A stretch of 64,000 nucleotides of DNA from Cocos nucifera. Its lineage: Eukaryota > Streptophyta > Magnoliopsida > Arecales > Arecaceae. Both the position numbers and the translations under genes were made by a program. The stretch covers positions 47,985 to 111,984 of the forward strand of contig QRFJ01004829.1 in the NCBI GenBank assembly GCA_006176705.1. The letters run 5' to 3'. Shown here piece after piece: positions 22,363-34,509 of the stretch. The number at the start of each line of letters is the position of its first letter. Position 1 is the stretch's first letter. The notes below the pieces were generated by a model that saw nothing but the letters and a program-made list of their open reading frames with translations, had not been told where the DNA came from and searched no databases.

Positions 22363-22364
22363 AT

Positions 22365-24646
22365 TGAAAGAAAATCCTGATTTCTCGGTCCAGGTTCGTT
22401 CAGGTCTAATCAGATCAAGAGATATATTTCAAAAAAAATTTTCTTGATCCCAATTAGATTTTGATATGTTTTAGATCTAATTATTATTATTTTAAAAATC
22501 AAAATAAAATTAGATAAATTAAATCAGATTTAACTTACCTTGATATGGGTAATCCTATTACCCGTTGATGATCCTGTATGCAGCGGAAGGTTCTGGATCT
22601 AGCCATGCAAGTGCCTGGCCTCTACCGATATCCACTTGAGCTAGATCTAGAGATCCTCTTCTTCTCTATCACATCTCCAAAAATTAGATCTGGATCTGAT
22701 CTGGAGGATCTTCAAAACTCCTTTTGAAGATCAGCAGTCGTCCTTTGTAGCAGCGCAGCCTTCTAGCTTTTACTCGCCTTTCTCTTGTCTAGATTGCACC
22801 AATCAAGGTCCAAAACCCTTTTGGACATGGAGAGGAGATGGAGAAGGTGGTTTGGCATGGAGGAATATGGGAGAGGCAGCCTTGGGGTGTGGGGAATTGT
22901 GATTTTAATCATCTATATGTGTTTGAGTTGGGCGCAGGATCTTATTTATAGACTAAGCATGATCCAACTCCTCTTCTTCCCAATCAATTACAACCCTTTG
23001 TGAAATCAGATCTAAATCTGATTGGTGGGAATAGAGTCCCTTGGATTCCTCCTTAGAGGGCGCCTAAGATCAGTCAAAGTTGGTTCTTAGGATAACTCTA
23101 ATTGGAATCCAAAAAGGATATGGAGTCCCTGTCCAATAGGGACTCCTAGGCATCTCCAACTTGGGCACATGCCTAGGGTGGCGTGCGCCCTCCTCCTTGC
23201 TAGGTTCTGGCAGGGGGATAAGCCTCCACTAGCTCTCCAATAGCTGCATGACATGTGGTCAAAAGTCAAAGTGTCTATAGTCAACATTTGACCAGTCAAA
23301 GGTAGACTTTTGACCGAAGTCAAAGAACAAGAAATGATAGGTGACCAAAAATGGCAGGTAATGTCTTACAAAATAAGACAACTTTTTTTTACTTGGATAA
23401 CCTCCAATCAGACCATATGAAGGCCTCTGATTGAGCACAAACTCCTTTGGCTCAGATAGGACAACCTTTTTATGATAGCAAAAGAAGAACGTTAGGTTCA
23501 ATCGAGTGCTAGCACGATTTCCTTGAACCTAATTGAATCTCATTCAGATCAATTGAACTGGATCAGTTCAATTGATGATCACCAGATTCAAATCCTTATT
23601 TATGTGACCCAGTTAGGTTCAATTCTGTATGGTAATAGGATATGTCATGATCTCTATCATCGACATCATCGAAACTCCTTTCAATGGATCAAAACTCTTG
23701 TAATTCAAATAGCTAGAATGATCGATCGTCTAAATCATTCTAATTGCTCCCAAAATTCATCAGTGACACCTAGCAGTATATGGTGGCAACCCATCAGAGC
23801 TGAATGTGAATCTCTTGGAGCAGCTACCTATGTGATTAAGTTCTTCTATCTTGAGCCTCGATCAGATTAGGGTTAAGGTGAACTCGTCAAACCCTAGTTT
23901 CTGTCATATGATGTAATCATTCGATTCAAGTCCGATGTGAAAATTTAAATAGAAACTCTTTCTATTATTTCACTCTACCATGGTATGGGCTTCTGGACTT
24001 GATTCTCATGATCATCATAGGGCTGCTCCTCTACCACCGAGGTAGATAGATTCCATCTTGATGCTATCCAGCTCCTACAATGAACATGCTATAGCCAACA
24101 TACACCTCAGGGTTCCATATGGCTAGGAGATCGAGTAATGGTGTACTCAAACTATAACACCCTCAAGGTGAACTGCCAATGCACCTCAGGTCAAAGAACC
24201 AAACACACTACTACAGCATCGAGTCAGTCATTGACGAGAAGGTTGACTCCCTAATGACTACTCGAGGTGGTCACGCTCAGTGCCCTCGTTCTCTAACGAG
24301 TACCTGTACTCTCGCTCTAGTGTCTCCACACCATAGACTCAAGACTCATCTACTAAAGAGAAGTGATTGTACACCAACCTTTCAGATCAATCACCATCCT
24401 CGTGATGATCCTATGGTCGGGAGCATTTTATGAGTTAATAATGATTATTCATGTCTTAAATTTTCAACTCTTGAAAATATGAATTATCATTACCATTAAC
24501 TCAAAGGATGTATCACAGACACTTAATACACATATGCGATAGAAAATAACCCATTTTATTGATATTAGTCAAAATTATAATTTTGCTCTTAGAAGTGTAT
24601 TACAAGTGTCAGCCAATTCTAGCTTTTAGGACACATATATCTAACA
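22365..24646 (-). repeat. 5' LTR of copy A
   Basis: The 2282-bp partner of 14252-16533. The minus-strand TATA box (plus cttatttatagac, 22941-22953) should drive transcription leftwards through the leader. The target duplication GCAGG follows at 24647-24651. Confidence 0.95.
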
Positions 24647-24986
24647 GCAGGCCAGTGGGCCACTGGGCCCAGTGCATGGCGCAGGCTGGTCGCATAAGTG
24701 CGGCCCAATGCAAGTGCACGCCCTATGCGGCTTAATGCCGGCAAACCCAGTGCACACGCGAATGCATGCACGGATCTATAGTGGATGTGGCCTCGCAGGC
24801 ATGCACGTTGTCCATGCGGTGCCCATTTTTTTGGTTGCGGTCCACCATAGACCACAGCCCATGTGGACTACCATGGTCCCTTAAGAGGTCCATGACCAGA
24901 AATCATGGCATTTGGCAAGCTGCGTTGTGTGCGGGTGATGTGCTGCACTACTAGAAGTTCTTGTTCATGCCAAGGAAGGTCCATAC
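24647..24986 (+). repeat. Right piece of the GC-rich LTR (target of A and F)
   Basis: The continuation of 14076-14246 after the GCAGG duplication. It is strikingly GC-rich compared with everything around it and full of short self-complementary phrases such as ggcccagtg / cactgggcc. It has no coding motif: short frames on both strands lack domains. It is cut at 24986 by copia copy F, and its remainder is not found in the window. Confidence 0.5.
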
Positions 24987-26615
24987 TGTTAGATATGTGT
25001 GCCCTTGAAGTCAGATTGGCTTACACTTGTAATATACTTCTAAGAAAAAAATTATAATTTTGACTATAAATAATAAAATGAGTTATTTTCTATCATAATG
25101 TGTATTTGAAAGTGTCTATCATACATCCCTTGAGTTAATGGCAATGATAGTTCATATTTTCAAGAGTTGAAAATTTAAGATATGAATTTTCATTATTAAC
25201 TCAAAAAATATTTTCGACCGTAGGATCATCATGAGGATGGTGATTGATTCGAAAGATTGATGTATGATCGCTTCCTTAGGATAGATAAGTCTTGAGTCTA
25301 TGGTATAGAAATACTAGAGCGAGAGTACAGGTACTCATTACAGAATGAGGACATTGAGCGTGACCACCTCGAGTAGTCATAAGGAAGTCTACTTTCTCAT
25401 CGATGACTGCTTTGAAGCTGCAGTGGTGTGTTTGGTTCTTTGATCTGAGGTGTATCGATGGTTTATCTTAAGGGTGTTATAGTTTGACTACACCATAACT
25501 CGATCTTCTAGCCATTTGAAATCCTGAGGTGTATGTTGGCTATAGCATATTCATTGTAGAAATTGGATTGCACCAATAGAGGATCTGTCAACCTTGGTAG
25601 AAGAGAAGCAGCTCTATGATGATCATGAGAATCAAGTCCATAAGCCCATGGCCATGGTAGAGTGAAATAATAGAAAGAGTTTCTATTAGGGTTTTCACAT
25701 TTGACTTGAATCAAACAATTTATTCATATGACGAAAATTAGGATTTGACGAGATCACCTTAACCCTAATCTGATTGAAGCTCAAGATAGAGAAACTTAAT
25801 CACATAGGTAACTGCACCGAGAGATTCGCTTTCAGTTCTGATGGATTGCCACCATATGTTGCTAGGTGTCCCTAGTCGATTTTGGGAGCAATTAGAATGA
25901 TTTGGATGATCGATCATACTAGCTTTCTAAATTAAAAAAGTTTTAATCCATCGAAAGGTGTTTCGATGATGTCGATGATAGAGATCACGACATATCCCAT
26001 TACCATATGGAACTGAACCTAATTGGGCCACACAAATAAGGGTTTGGAGCTGGATATCATCAATTGGATTAACCTAGTTTAATTGATTTAAATAAGATTC
26101 AATTAGGTTTAAGGAAATCATGCTAGCACACGATTGAGCCTAATGTTCTTCTTTAATGATCATTAAAACTTATCTCGACTGAGCCAAATATATTTGGGCT
26201 CACTCAAAAATTTTTATTTGGTCTGACTGGAGCTTATCCAGGTTAGAAAAGGATTGGCTTAATTTATGAGATAAATTTGAGACAATACCTGCCATTTTTT
26301 GTCACCTGCTATATCTTGTCTCTAGAATTTGGTCAAATGTTGACCTTTAATACTTAGACATCTGCCAATGTGTCATGCACCCATAGAAGAAAACCTTGGC
26401 CCTTGTCCTCCTACTAAAAAGTAGATAGACAAGGGGCGCACACTTAGGGAGGCGTGTGCCCCATATGGATAAGATTTGGAGTCCCATATAGATAGGACTC
26501 TAGTTGCTTCAGGGAATCAACCTAGATGGCACCAAGAAGACTTGTTTGACCCAGTCTTGGCACCATCTAAGGAGAGTTTTGAGGAACTCTAATCTGATTA
26601 GATCAGAGATGTCAT
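24987..26615 (+). repeat. 5' LTR of copia copy F, first part
   Basis: Starts TGTTAGATATGTGTGCCC and aligns with the first 1.63 kb of the family LTR. It is interrupted at GTCAT (26611-26615) by copy E and continues at 36648, where the sequence picks up exactly (tcatcccaccaatcagattt). The left flank is catac (24982-24986). Confidence 0.92.
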
Positions 26616-28895
26616 TATTAGATACGTGTGCCCTAGAAGCTAGAATTGGCTGACACTTGTTATACACATCTAAGAGAAAAATTATAATTTTGAGTACAAA
26701 TAATAAAATAGGTTATCTATCATAATGTATATTTAGTGTCTGTGATACATCGCTTGAGTTAATGGCAATGATAATTCTTATTTTCAAGAGTTGAAAATTC
26801 AAGACATGAATTTTTATTATTAACTCATAAAATGCTTCTAACCGTAGGATCATCATGAGGATGGTGATTGATCCAGAAGGTTGGTGTACAATCGCTTCTT
26901 TATAGTAGATGAGTCTTGAGCCTACGGTATAGAGACATCAGAGTGAGAGTATAGGTACTCGTTAGAAAATGAGGGCACTGAGCATGACCATCTCGAGCAG
27001 TCATTAGGAAGTCTACCTTCTCGTCGATGACTAGCTCGAAGCTGTAGTGGTGTGTCTGGTTCTTTGACCTAAGGTGCATCGATAGTTCACCTTGAGGGTG
27101 TTATAGTTTGACTACACCATGACTCAGTCTCCTAGCCATTCGAAATCCTGAGGTGTATGTTGGCTATAGCATGTTCATTGTAGGAATTGGATTGCACCAC
27201 GAGGGAATCTATCTACCTCGGTAGATGTGGAGCAGCCCTATGATGATCACGAGAATCAAATCCATAAGCCCATGGCCAAGGCAAAGTGAAATAATAGAAA
27301 GAGTTTCTATTAAGATATTCACATTAGATTTGAATCAAATGATTAATTTATATGATGGATATTAGGGTTTGACGAGTTCACCTTAACCCTAATCCGATAG
27401 GCGCTCAAGATAGAAGAACTTAATCACATAGATAATTGCATCGAGAGGTTTATTTTCAGTTTTGATGGGTTGCCACCATATACTGCTAGGTGTCACTGGT
27501 GGATTTTGGGAGTAATTAGAATGATTTGGATGATCGATCATTCTAGTTGTCTGAATCAAAAAAAATTCTGATCCATAGAAGGTGTTTCGATGATGTCGAT
27601 GATAGAGATCATGATATATCTCATTACCATAAGAAACTGAATCTAACTGGATCATACAAATAAGCATTTAAATCTGGATATCATCAGTTGGACTAACTCA
27701 ATTCAATTGATTTGAATTAGATTCAATTAGGTTCAAGGAAATCGTGCTAGCACACGATTGAGCCTAATGTTCTCCTTCAACAATCATCAAATGTTGTCTT
27801 GACTTAGCCAAATATTTTTGGACTAACTTAGGTACCTTTACTTGGTCTGATTGAAGCTTGTCTAGATCAGAAAAGAGTTATCTTAATTTATGAGATAAAT
27901 TTAAGACAACATCTACCATTTTTCATGACCTGCTAATTCTTGTCTTCTGACTTTGGTCAAACATTAATCTTTGATACTTAGACATCTGCCCATATGTCAT
28001 GCATCCATAGGAGAGCAGATGAGGTTTGTCCCCCTACTAGAAAGAGGAAAGTAGGGGGGTGCATGCCTAGGGAGGCATGCACTCAAGGATAATGATGCAT
28101 GGAGTCCCATACAGATGGGACTCCAGGTTGCTTCATGGAATAAACTTAGGTGGCGCCTAAGACTCTTTTTTGATCAGTCTTGGCACCACCTAAGGATGTT
28201 TGAGAGGGGCTCTCATTTGATTAGATTAGGTGATGTCATCTCATCAATCAAATTTAGATCTGATTGCATGAAGAGACATGATTGGTCAGGATGATGTGGC
28301 ACTATATGGCGTAGCAAGGTCTATATAAACCCTATCTGCACCTAGGTTTAGAGAGGTTCTCCCCTTGCCTATGCCACATAGCCATCTCTCTCTTTCCTCT
28401 ATGCCTACCTCTAATCCTCTCTCTCCTCTTCATGCCCAAAGGGCTTTGGGCTTCAGTTTGGTGCGATCCAGGCAAGAGAAAGGCGACAAGAAAGGAAGAC
28501 GGCAGCACTGCTGCAAAAGATGATATCGGATCTTCAAAAGTTATTTTGAAGACCTTCAAGATTAGATCTAGATCTGATCTTTGAAAAAAATATTGAGAAG
28601 GAGAAGATATCCAAATTCTATCCGAGTGAATACTAGTAGAGGCCGGGCGATTATGTAGCTACGTCCAGAACCTCAGGCAATCAGGAAGATCATCATAGGA
28701 TAATAAGATTACCCAAGAATAAGGTATAAATTAAATTAAATTTATTTTATTTTATTTTATTTTATTAGATTTATCAAATTAGATTTGAAAAGTATTATAT
28801 CTAATTTATATCTAAGAAAAAACTTTTTAAAATATTTTTCTTGGTCAAATCAGATTTGAACGAACCTGACCAGGAAAATAGGATTTTTTTCTTCA
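26616..28895 (+). repeat. 5' LTR of copy E
   Basis: The LTR is 2280 bp, starts TATTAGATACGTGTGCCC (the second base changed from TG) and ends TTTTTCTTCA. A TATA box (ctatataaacc, 28321-28331) is followed by the CT-rich segment around 28380-28430. It is cleanly alignable over its whole length, unlike the partner LTR. Confidence 0.93.
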
Positions 28896-28897
28896 AC

Positions 28898-28909
28898 TAG
28901 TATCAGAGC
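28898..28909 (+). other. Primer-binding site of copy E
   Basis: TAGTATCAGAGC, 2 bp after the LTR. It has the same G-to-A change at position 2 as copies F and G, opposite the tRNA terminal CCA. Confidence 0.85.
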
Positions 28910-29488
28910 CAGGTTCCCATAAATTATTTAGATCTAATTTTAATTTATTTTTAATTTGATAATTAGGTGATTTTAGATGTCACATGAGATGTGATTAGAT
29001 CTAAAATCAAAAAAATTAAAAATTAAATAATTTAGATCTAAGTTGTATAAGATGCATGACTAGTTGTAGAATATAATTATTCTATGTATTATCTTGCATG
29101 ATCATAATTTAATTTGATTAAGCTATAATTTCTAGATCTATTTATTTATTATTTTTTAATATTATAAATATTATAATAAGATCTAAAGAATAGAAAATAA
29201 AATTATTTAATTTTTGATTCATATGAGATATGATGAATGCATGTTTAGACTAGTTATAGAATATTTCTACATAATTATCTAGAATAAAATTTATTTTGAT
29301 ATGATCAATTTAAATTTATTTTTTTATATGATTATGAAATAATTTATATCTAAAAACATGCATGATATGATATATGAGACGTATACAAAATATGTTTAAA
29401 GTTAGATCAATTTTATATATGAGATATATGATCTAACTAGTTTTGTAGTTTTCATATTTCTAATTAAGGCATTTTCCTTGGCCGTCTA

Positions 29489-29551
29489 ATCATAAGAATA
29501 AAGTAGGGTTTAAATGCCCTCTCCTCTCATTCGATGGGATGTTCTTATGAT
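29489..29551 (+). other. Leader stem-loop, copy E
   Basis: Arms 29489-29500 (ATCATAAGAATA) and 29540-29551 (TGTTCTTATGAT) form 12 pairs with one U-G. The outer pair is A-U where D has G-C, and the inner pairs differ from D while remaining paired. Confidence 0.7.
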
Positions 29552-30740
29552 ATGTAGGGGTGCTATGTGTTCATCCTTAATCAAAAACCCAAATACTTAT
29601 TTTCTACAAAACCCTAGATCCTAAAATCCTAGAATTTTATTTTTATATATTTTGTTTGTGAATCCTAAACTTAACTGATAATTAAGATTATAAAATATAT
29701 TAAGTCTAAAAATTAAGAATTTTTAGATTTAAGACATATTCATAAAACTAGGTTCGGGCTGGGATAGCTTAATTAGGTCTAAGTGGTTGATCAAACCAAA
29801 TTAAGAGTTGGTTAGATGGGATCAAGAGTGCTTAAATTGACTAGCCTAATAAGATTAAGTCTGGATCAAGATCGAGTCACGTGAGTGATCGATCAAGCTA
29901 AGACCTAATTAGGCTTAGTGGTTAGAGTCTAGATTATAGGCTAATCTGATTGGTTCTGGCTCAACAATTTAGTGTCTAAGATAAGTTTGGTAGATACGAC
30001 CGACTGGATTTTAATTGAGAGCTACTCGACTCGAATGCGTTCTTGTTGAGTTAATGGCATATTCCTTCCATTGGTCTCACTTATGTGGCCATATTTGTTG
30101 GCTCAGTCCTAATCTGAGGTGGCCAATAATCTAAGCTAACCCATGCCACTAGGTTAGTCATAATGGTTATGACTATGTCAAGTCTAGTTTAATGAGACCT
30201 AAATCAAATCTTTCTAAGAAAAAATTAAGTCCAAGATCTTCCACCATTGTAGATGTGCGGGCCCTTCCCAGGGTTGATTGTTCTCGATTGGTTATAATGG
30301 TTCAATTGCATCGGAAAGATGCAACCATGTCTATTAGGAATTAGATGCTATGGGCTGGAGGATGGATTGGGCTCAATATTTTGGATATGGTGAGAGACTC
30401 AATTAGGAATCCAATCTGTACAAATGGTGGGTCTGACTTAACTAAGGAGTGGATCAATATTTTAGGCATGATGAGATTCATAAATTAGAGATCAGGTTTG
30501 GGTGCATCATGATTACAGAATCATTGAACAAGAGTTGTTCACCTATTGGCTAACCCATCATCAATAACTATTAGGTGAGGTGATGAGTCAATTGGTAGGA
30601 TTGCACCACCCACTAGAAATCATTAATTATGGAGATTTTTGCATCTCTATAGAGAGAGTGTAAGGATCCAAGAAAATAGTGGAAGCTAATTTATTTAAAA
30701 ATAAAATTTTTAAATAAATTGGTCAAGTCTTAATTATAAT

Positions 30741-31551
30741 ATTTAACCAGGAACTTTGACTCTCTACAAAAAAATATCTGCGATCAATCCACTAGCACGT
30801 ATCCTAGACACTCATAGACTGACCGAACCAAATTACAAGGATTGGCTTCAAAATGTCAAAATCATTTTGGGTTCTGAGAAGTCAACTCATGTATTGGACC
30901 AGGACCCCCCACCTTATCGGCTCGTCCATCCGCTGAACAGAGAACGTCTCTTGATAAGTGGACGGACGAAGATAATAAAGTCAGATACTACATGTTGGGC
31001 TCAATGTCTAATGAGCTTCAATGCCAACATGAAGGTATCAGGACTATCCGCCAAATGTTGGGTCACCTAGAAGAGATGTTTGATGAACAGAGTCATGCAG
31101 CCAAGTATCAAGTCACTAAATGACTATTCAAGGCTAAAATGCATGATGGGCGGTTAGTCCAAGATCATTGTTTGAAGATCATCAAGAATTTGGAAGAGCT
31201 TGAGAAGCTCGGAGTGAAGTTGGACCTGGATCTTTAGAATGGTATAATTCTATAATCTTTGACTGATGTATATGGACAGTTCATCATGAACTACCATATG
31301 CATAAACTTCAAAATTTCCTGGCCTTGCTTATGAACATGCTAGTTACTGCTGAGCTTTCCATGAGAGGTTCTAAAGGCATAGTGCTTGCTATGGAATGAA
31401 CTTCTTTCAAGAGAAAGTCTTTTGGAAAGAAGAAGAAGTTTGTGAAAAAGCAGAAGGTCGAAGGAGGAAAGGAAAAGAAGGCAGAACTGAAGAAGAAGGC
31501 CGCTGACAAAGAAAAGTATTTCATTGAACAATGATGGCCACTGAAAGCAAA
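30741..31551 (+). pseudogene. Gag of copy E, broken
   Basis: Opens without ATG (LTLYKKISAIN at about 30754), then LARILDTHRL and NYKDWLQN. The frame shifts at about 30900-30950 and resumes as MLGSMSNELQCQHEG. The family TGA is at 31121-31123 (TK-stop-LFKAKM), a TAG at 31235-31237 is shared with F, and the Lys-rich stretch ends in KEKYF, where the first zinc-knuckle Cys is Tyr. A deletion then shifts the frame before the gap. Confidence 0.85.
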
Positions 31552-32551
31552 NNNNNNNNNNNNNNNNNNNNNNNNNNNNNNNNNNNNNNNNNNNNNNNNN
31601 NNNNNNNNNNNNNNNNNNNNNNNNNNNNNNNNNNNNNNNNNNNNNNNNNNNNNNNNNNNNNNNNNNNNNNNNNNNNNNNNNNNNNNNNNNNNNNNNNNNN
31701 NNNNNNNNNNNNNNNNNNNNNNNNNNNNNNNNNNNNNNNNNNNNNNNNNNNNNNNNNNNNNNNNNNNNNNNNNNNNNNNNNNNNNNNNNNNNNNNNNNNN
31801 NNNNNNNNNNNNNNNNNNNNNNNNNNNNNNNNNNNNNNNNNNNNNNNNNNNNNNNNNNNNNNNNNNNNNNNNNNNNNNNNNNNNNNNNNNNNNNNNNNNN
31901 NNNNNNNNNNNNNNNNNNNNNNNNNNNNNNNNNNNNNNNNNNNNNNNNNNNNNNNNNNNNNNNNNNNNNNNNNNNNNNNNNNNNNNNNNNNNNNNNNNNN
32001 NNNNNNNNNNNNNNNNNNNNNNNNNNNNNNNNNNNNNNNNNNNNNNNNNNNNNNNNNNNNNNNNNNNNNNNNNNNNNNNNNNNNNNNNNNNNNNNNNNNN
32101 NNNNNNNNNNNNNNNNNNNNNNNNNNNNNNNNNNNNNNNNNNNNNNNNNNNNNNNNNNNNNNNNNNNNNNNNNNNNNNNNNNNNNNNNNNNNNNNNNNNN
32201 NNNNNNNNNNNNNNNNNNNNNNNNNNNNNNNNNNNNNNNNNNNNNNNNNNNNNNNNNNNNNNNNNNNNNNNNNNNNNNNNNNNNNNNNNNNNNNNNNNNN
32301 NNNNNNNNNNNNNNNNNNNNNNNNNNNNNNNNNNNNNNNNNNNNNNNNNNNNNNNNNNNNNNNNNNNNNNNNNNNNNNNNNNNNNNNNNNNNNNNNNNNN
32401 NNNNNNNNNNNNNNNNNNNNNNNNNNNNNNNNNNNNNNNNNNNNNNNNNNNNNNNNNNNNNNNNNNNNNNNNNNNNNNNNNNNNNNNNNNNNNNNNNNNN
32501 NNNNNNNNNNNNNNNNNNNNNNNNNNNNNNNNNNNNNNNNNNNNNNNNNNN
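31552..32551. other. Assembly gap, exactly 1000 N
   Basis: A run of 1000 unknown bases, a round-number placeholder. Comparison with copy A shows the missing sequence should run from the zinc knuckle through protease and pre-integrase into the integrase core, about 950 bp if nothing else is deleted. A 346-codon open frame across it is an artefact. Confidence 0.98.
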
Positions 32552-33000
32552 AAATTCCTAGACTATCTTAAGCAAAATGGCATAGTCTCTTAATGAACTC
32601 CACCTAAAACACCTCAACTCAATGGGGTTTTAGAATGGAGGAATTGGACCCTATTAGATATGGTTTGATCCATGATGAGCTTCATAGACCTTTCTGATTT
32701 TCTTTAGGGATATAGTCTGTTAACTATAATATATTTACTGAATAGGGTTTCCTTTAAAATAGTTCCTACCATAACGTATGAGATATGGCATGGTAGGAAA
32801 CTAAATCTGAGTCATCTCAGAATTTGGGGTTGTTCAGCTCATGTCAAAAGACATCAAGCTGACAAGTTAGACTTTAGGTCCTTTAGAGCTCGATTTATAG
32901 GATATCCTAAAGAGTCATTAGAATATTATTTCTACATTCCAGAAGACTATAATGTGATTGTGAGTCAGCATGCCATCTTTCTTAAAAAATAGTTTATTCA
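32552..33000 (+). pseudogene. Integrase C-terminal half of copy E
   Basis: The sequence resumes at KFLDYLKQNGIVS and shows PQLNGVLEWRNWTLL, where the catalytic Glu region is retained, then SMMSFIDLSDFL with a TAG at 32705-32707 (shared with D; Trp in A). It ends with FRARFIGYPKESLEYYFY, IFLKK and the family TAG at 32990-32992. This part is still clean of indels. Confidence 0.88.
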
Positions 33001-34509
33001 AGAGATGGCAGCATTGGAAAGCAGATCAAGCTCAAGGAGAAAATCTCATAAGGGAGTGGATAAATGCAATCAGGTTGTGAGCCATAGGATCACTGTTTTC
33101 ACCCTGAGATAACTTTGGTACTATTTAGAAGTAAGTAGAAAATATTTCGTGGAATAAGGTCATGGTGATTGATCCAAAACTAGAGAGGTGATATCGAATC
33201 GACTGAAAATGTTAGAGGGATGAAGCAGAATTGACTACGCATAACCAAGTCTGGACCTTGTAGATCACCAGAGTAATGTATCAAATAAAGTCTAAAGAGA
33301 AGGTTGTGAGAGGAATATAGAACATTCAAAGCTATTAGTGGCAAGGGTAAGTCAATACGAGATTGACTACAGGTCTTTATCAGTACTTGCTAAAATCCAT
33401 CCAACATTTTTGCTGTTTGCAGCTATTTCGATATAAAATTGCAGATGATATAAAACGATATCTAATGGAACTTAGGAAATATTCGCGCGCTAGTCACATC
33501 AGTGATGCTGATAAAGGTATTGCAAGCTACAAAAGATCCATATTGGACTAAAAAATATTAGAGTAGAAACCATTTTAATTGTGATAATATTTGTTCATCA
33601 AAAATGAGGAGGAACATGTTCTCAAAAGAAGTAGAGTGCATTATCTTCCTGTACTTTACGTGATGATATCCTTCTTATGAAATGATATTTCCATGTGCCA
33701 TATTAAAAATGATTATCAATAAGAATTCCCAGAAGATCTAGAGAACATTTTATTCAGGATTAAGGTCATGAATAGACCGAATAAGAGTAGGAATTTCACA
33801 AAGATGTAATAGAGGAGTGCTAAAGAGGTTAGCATGAAAACTCAAGAGAGGTTGGTACCTTCAGATGTGGATTCATCTTTCCAGAGATTCCTGCACACCT
33901 AGGCATCGAAGAATAGGCAGATCCCTTAGCATCAGCAATAGGGAGCCCATGTATGAATGTTATTATCAACCTATTATAGCTATATGATTCAAGCAATACA
34001 ATCATCAGATAAGAAACTGGACTCTATGAAATATTAGTACTGAGAAGATTAAGGATATGTATTGGTTTGTAATGAAGAACTCTAAGTCCAAGGGTAACGA
34101 CTCAAATTATGTCGTATAGATGAGAAGTCGAATCAAGAAGCAGTTTATATCATGGGTGGTTGTCAGTTGAAAGAATTTCAAAAGACAGTGTTAGAGATTC
34201 ACAGGAAAGAGTCATGCGATAAGAAGCTATATAGGATTCTGATATAGAAGTCATAGAGATCAGAGTGACGCATCAAATGCTTCTTCTATACTTGTAATAA
34301 TGGGCATAATTACTAAGGACCAAGGTCCACGAAAATCAAGTATGTGAGTGGCAATACACCTCATCTACATTACCTGAGAAAGTTAGTCGAATCAATAGAG
34401 TCGATTCATAGGCAATGCGTAACCACTTACAAAGTAGTAGACATAAAAATGAAGCCATCTGAGAAGATGGGACTTAGAATTGTAGCATGGCTTTAGGTCA
34501 AGTGGAATT
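33001..34509 (+). pseudogene. RT and RNase H debris of copy E
   Basis: The region corresponds to about 1.8 kb of RT and RNase H in copy D but is only 1.5 kb. Recognisable scraps appear in order: NQVWTL near 33243, YRPNK-like text near 33775, a GSLMYE-like stretch near 33940, and the closing 'gagaagatgggacttag' phrase at 34461-34477. No conserved catalytic box survives in frame. Losses are mostly single bases scattered throughout, which is unusual for natural decay. Confidence 0.7.

Larger units (their letters stand above)
20512..22364 (-). other. Untranslated leader of copy A
   Basis: There are 1.85 kb between primer site and gag with no open frame worth naming, conserved block by block with the leaders of D, E, F and G. 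In reading order: AT-rich segment (21780-22340), stem-loop (21703-21765), a block with 'aagtttggcacatacgatcg' like phrases (about 21270-21300), and a GC-richer block around 'agatgtgcgagcccttccc' (about 20995-21025). A leader this long is a feature of BARE/Angela elements. A and D lack the 10-bp GTGAGTGATC segment found in E and F. Confidence 0.8.
14252..24646 (-). mobile_element. Full-length copia copy A (Angela/BARE-like)
   Basis: A 10,395-bp minus-strand element with two LTRs of exactly 2282 bp, perfect 5-bp target duplications GCAGG, an intact primer site, a polypurine tract and all pol domains in order gag, protease, integrase, RT, RNase H. The long LTR plus 1.85-kb leader recalls the Angela/BARE group; that lineage call is inference. 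It is the best preserved copy of the family here, but it carries at least nine stops or frameshifts, several of which are shared with other copies. The LTR pair looks only a few percent diverged, so it is a fairly recent insertion. Confidence 0.95.
28896..30740 (+). other. Untranslated leader of copy E
   Basis: A leader of about 1.85 kb with no coding potential, collinear with the leaders of A, D and F. It carries the 10-bp GTGAGTGATC segment at about 29879-29890 that distinguishes the E/F subgroup. Confidence 0.8.

Noticed and set aside
24619..24954. Overlapping frames on both strands of the GC-rich island
   Set aside because: Stop codons are rare in GC-rich sequence. The stretch is the continuation of an interrupted LTR, and the frames show no motif.
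31531..32571. A 346-codon open frame across the gap
   Set aside because: It consists almost entirely of N and is an artefact of translating unknown bases.
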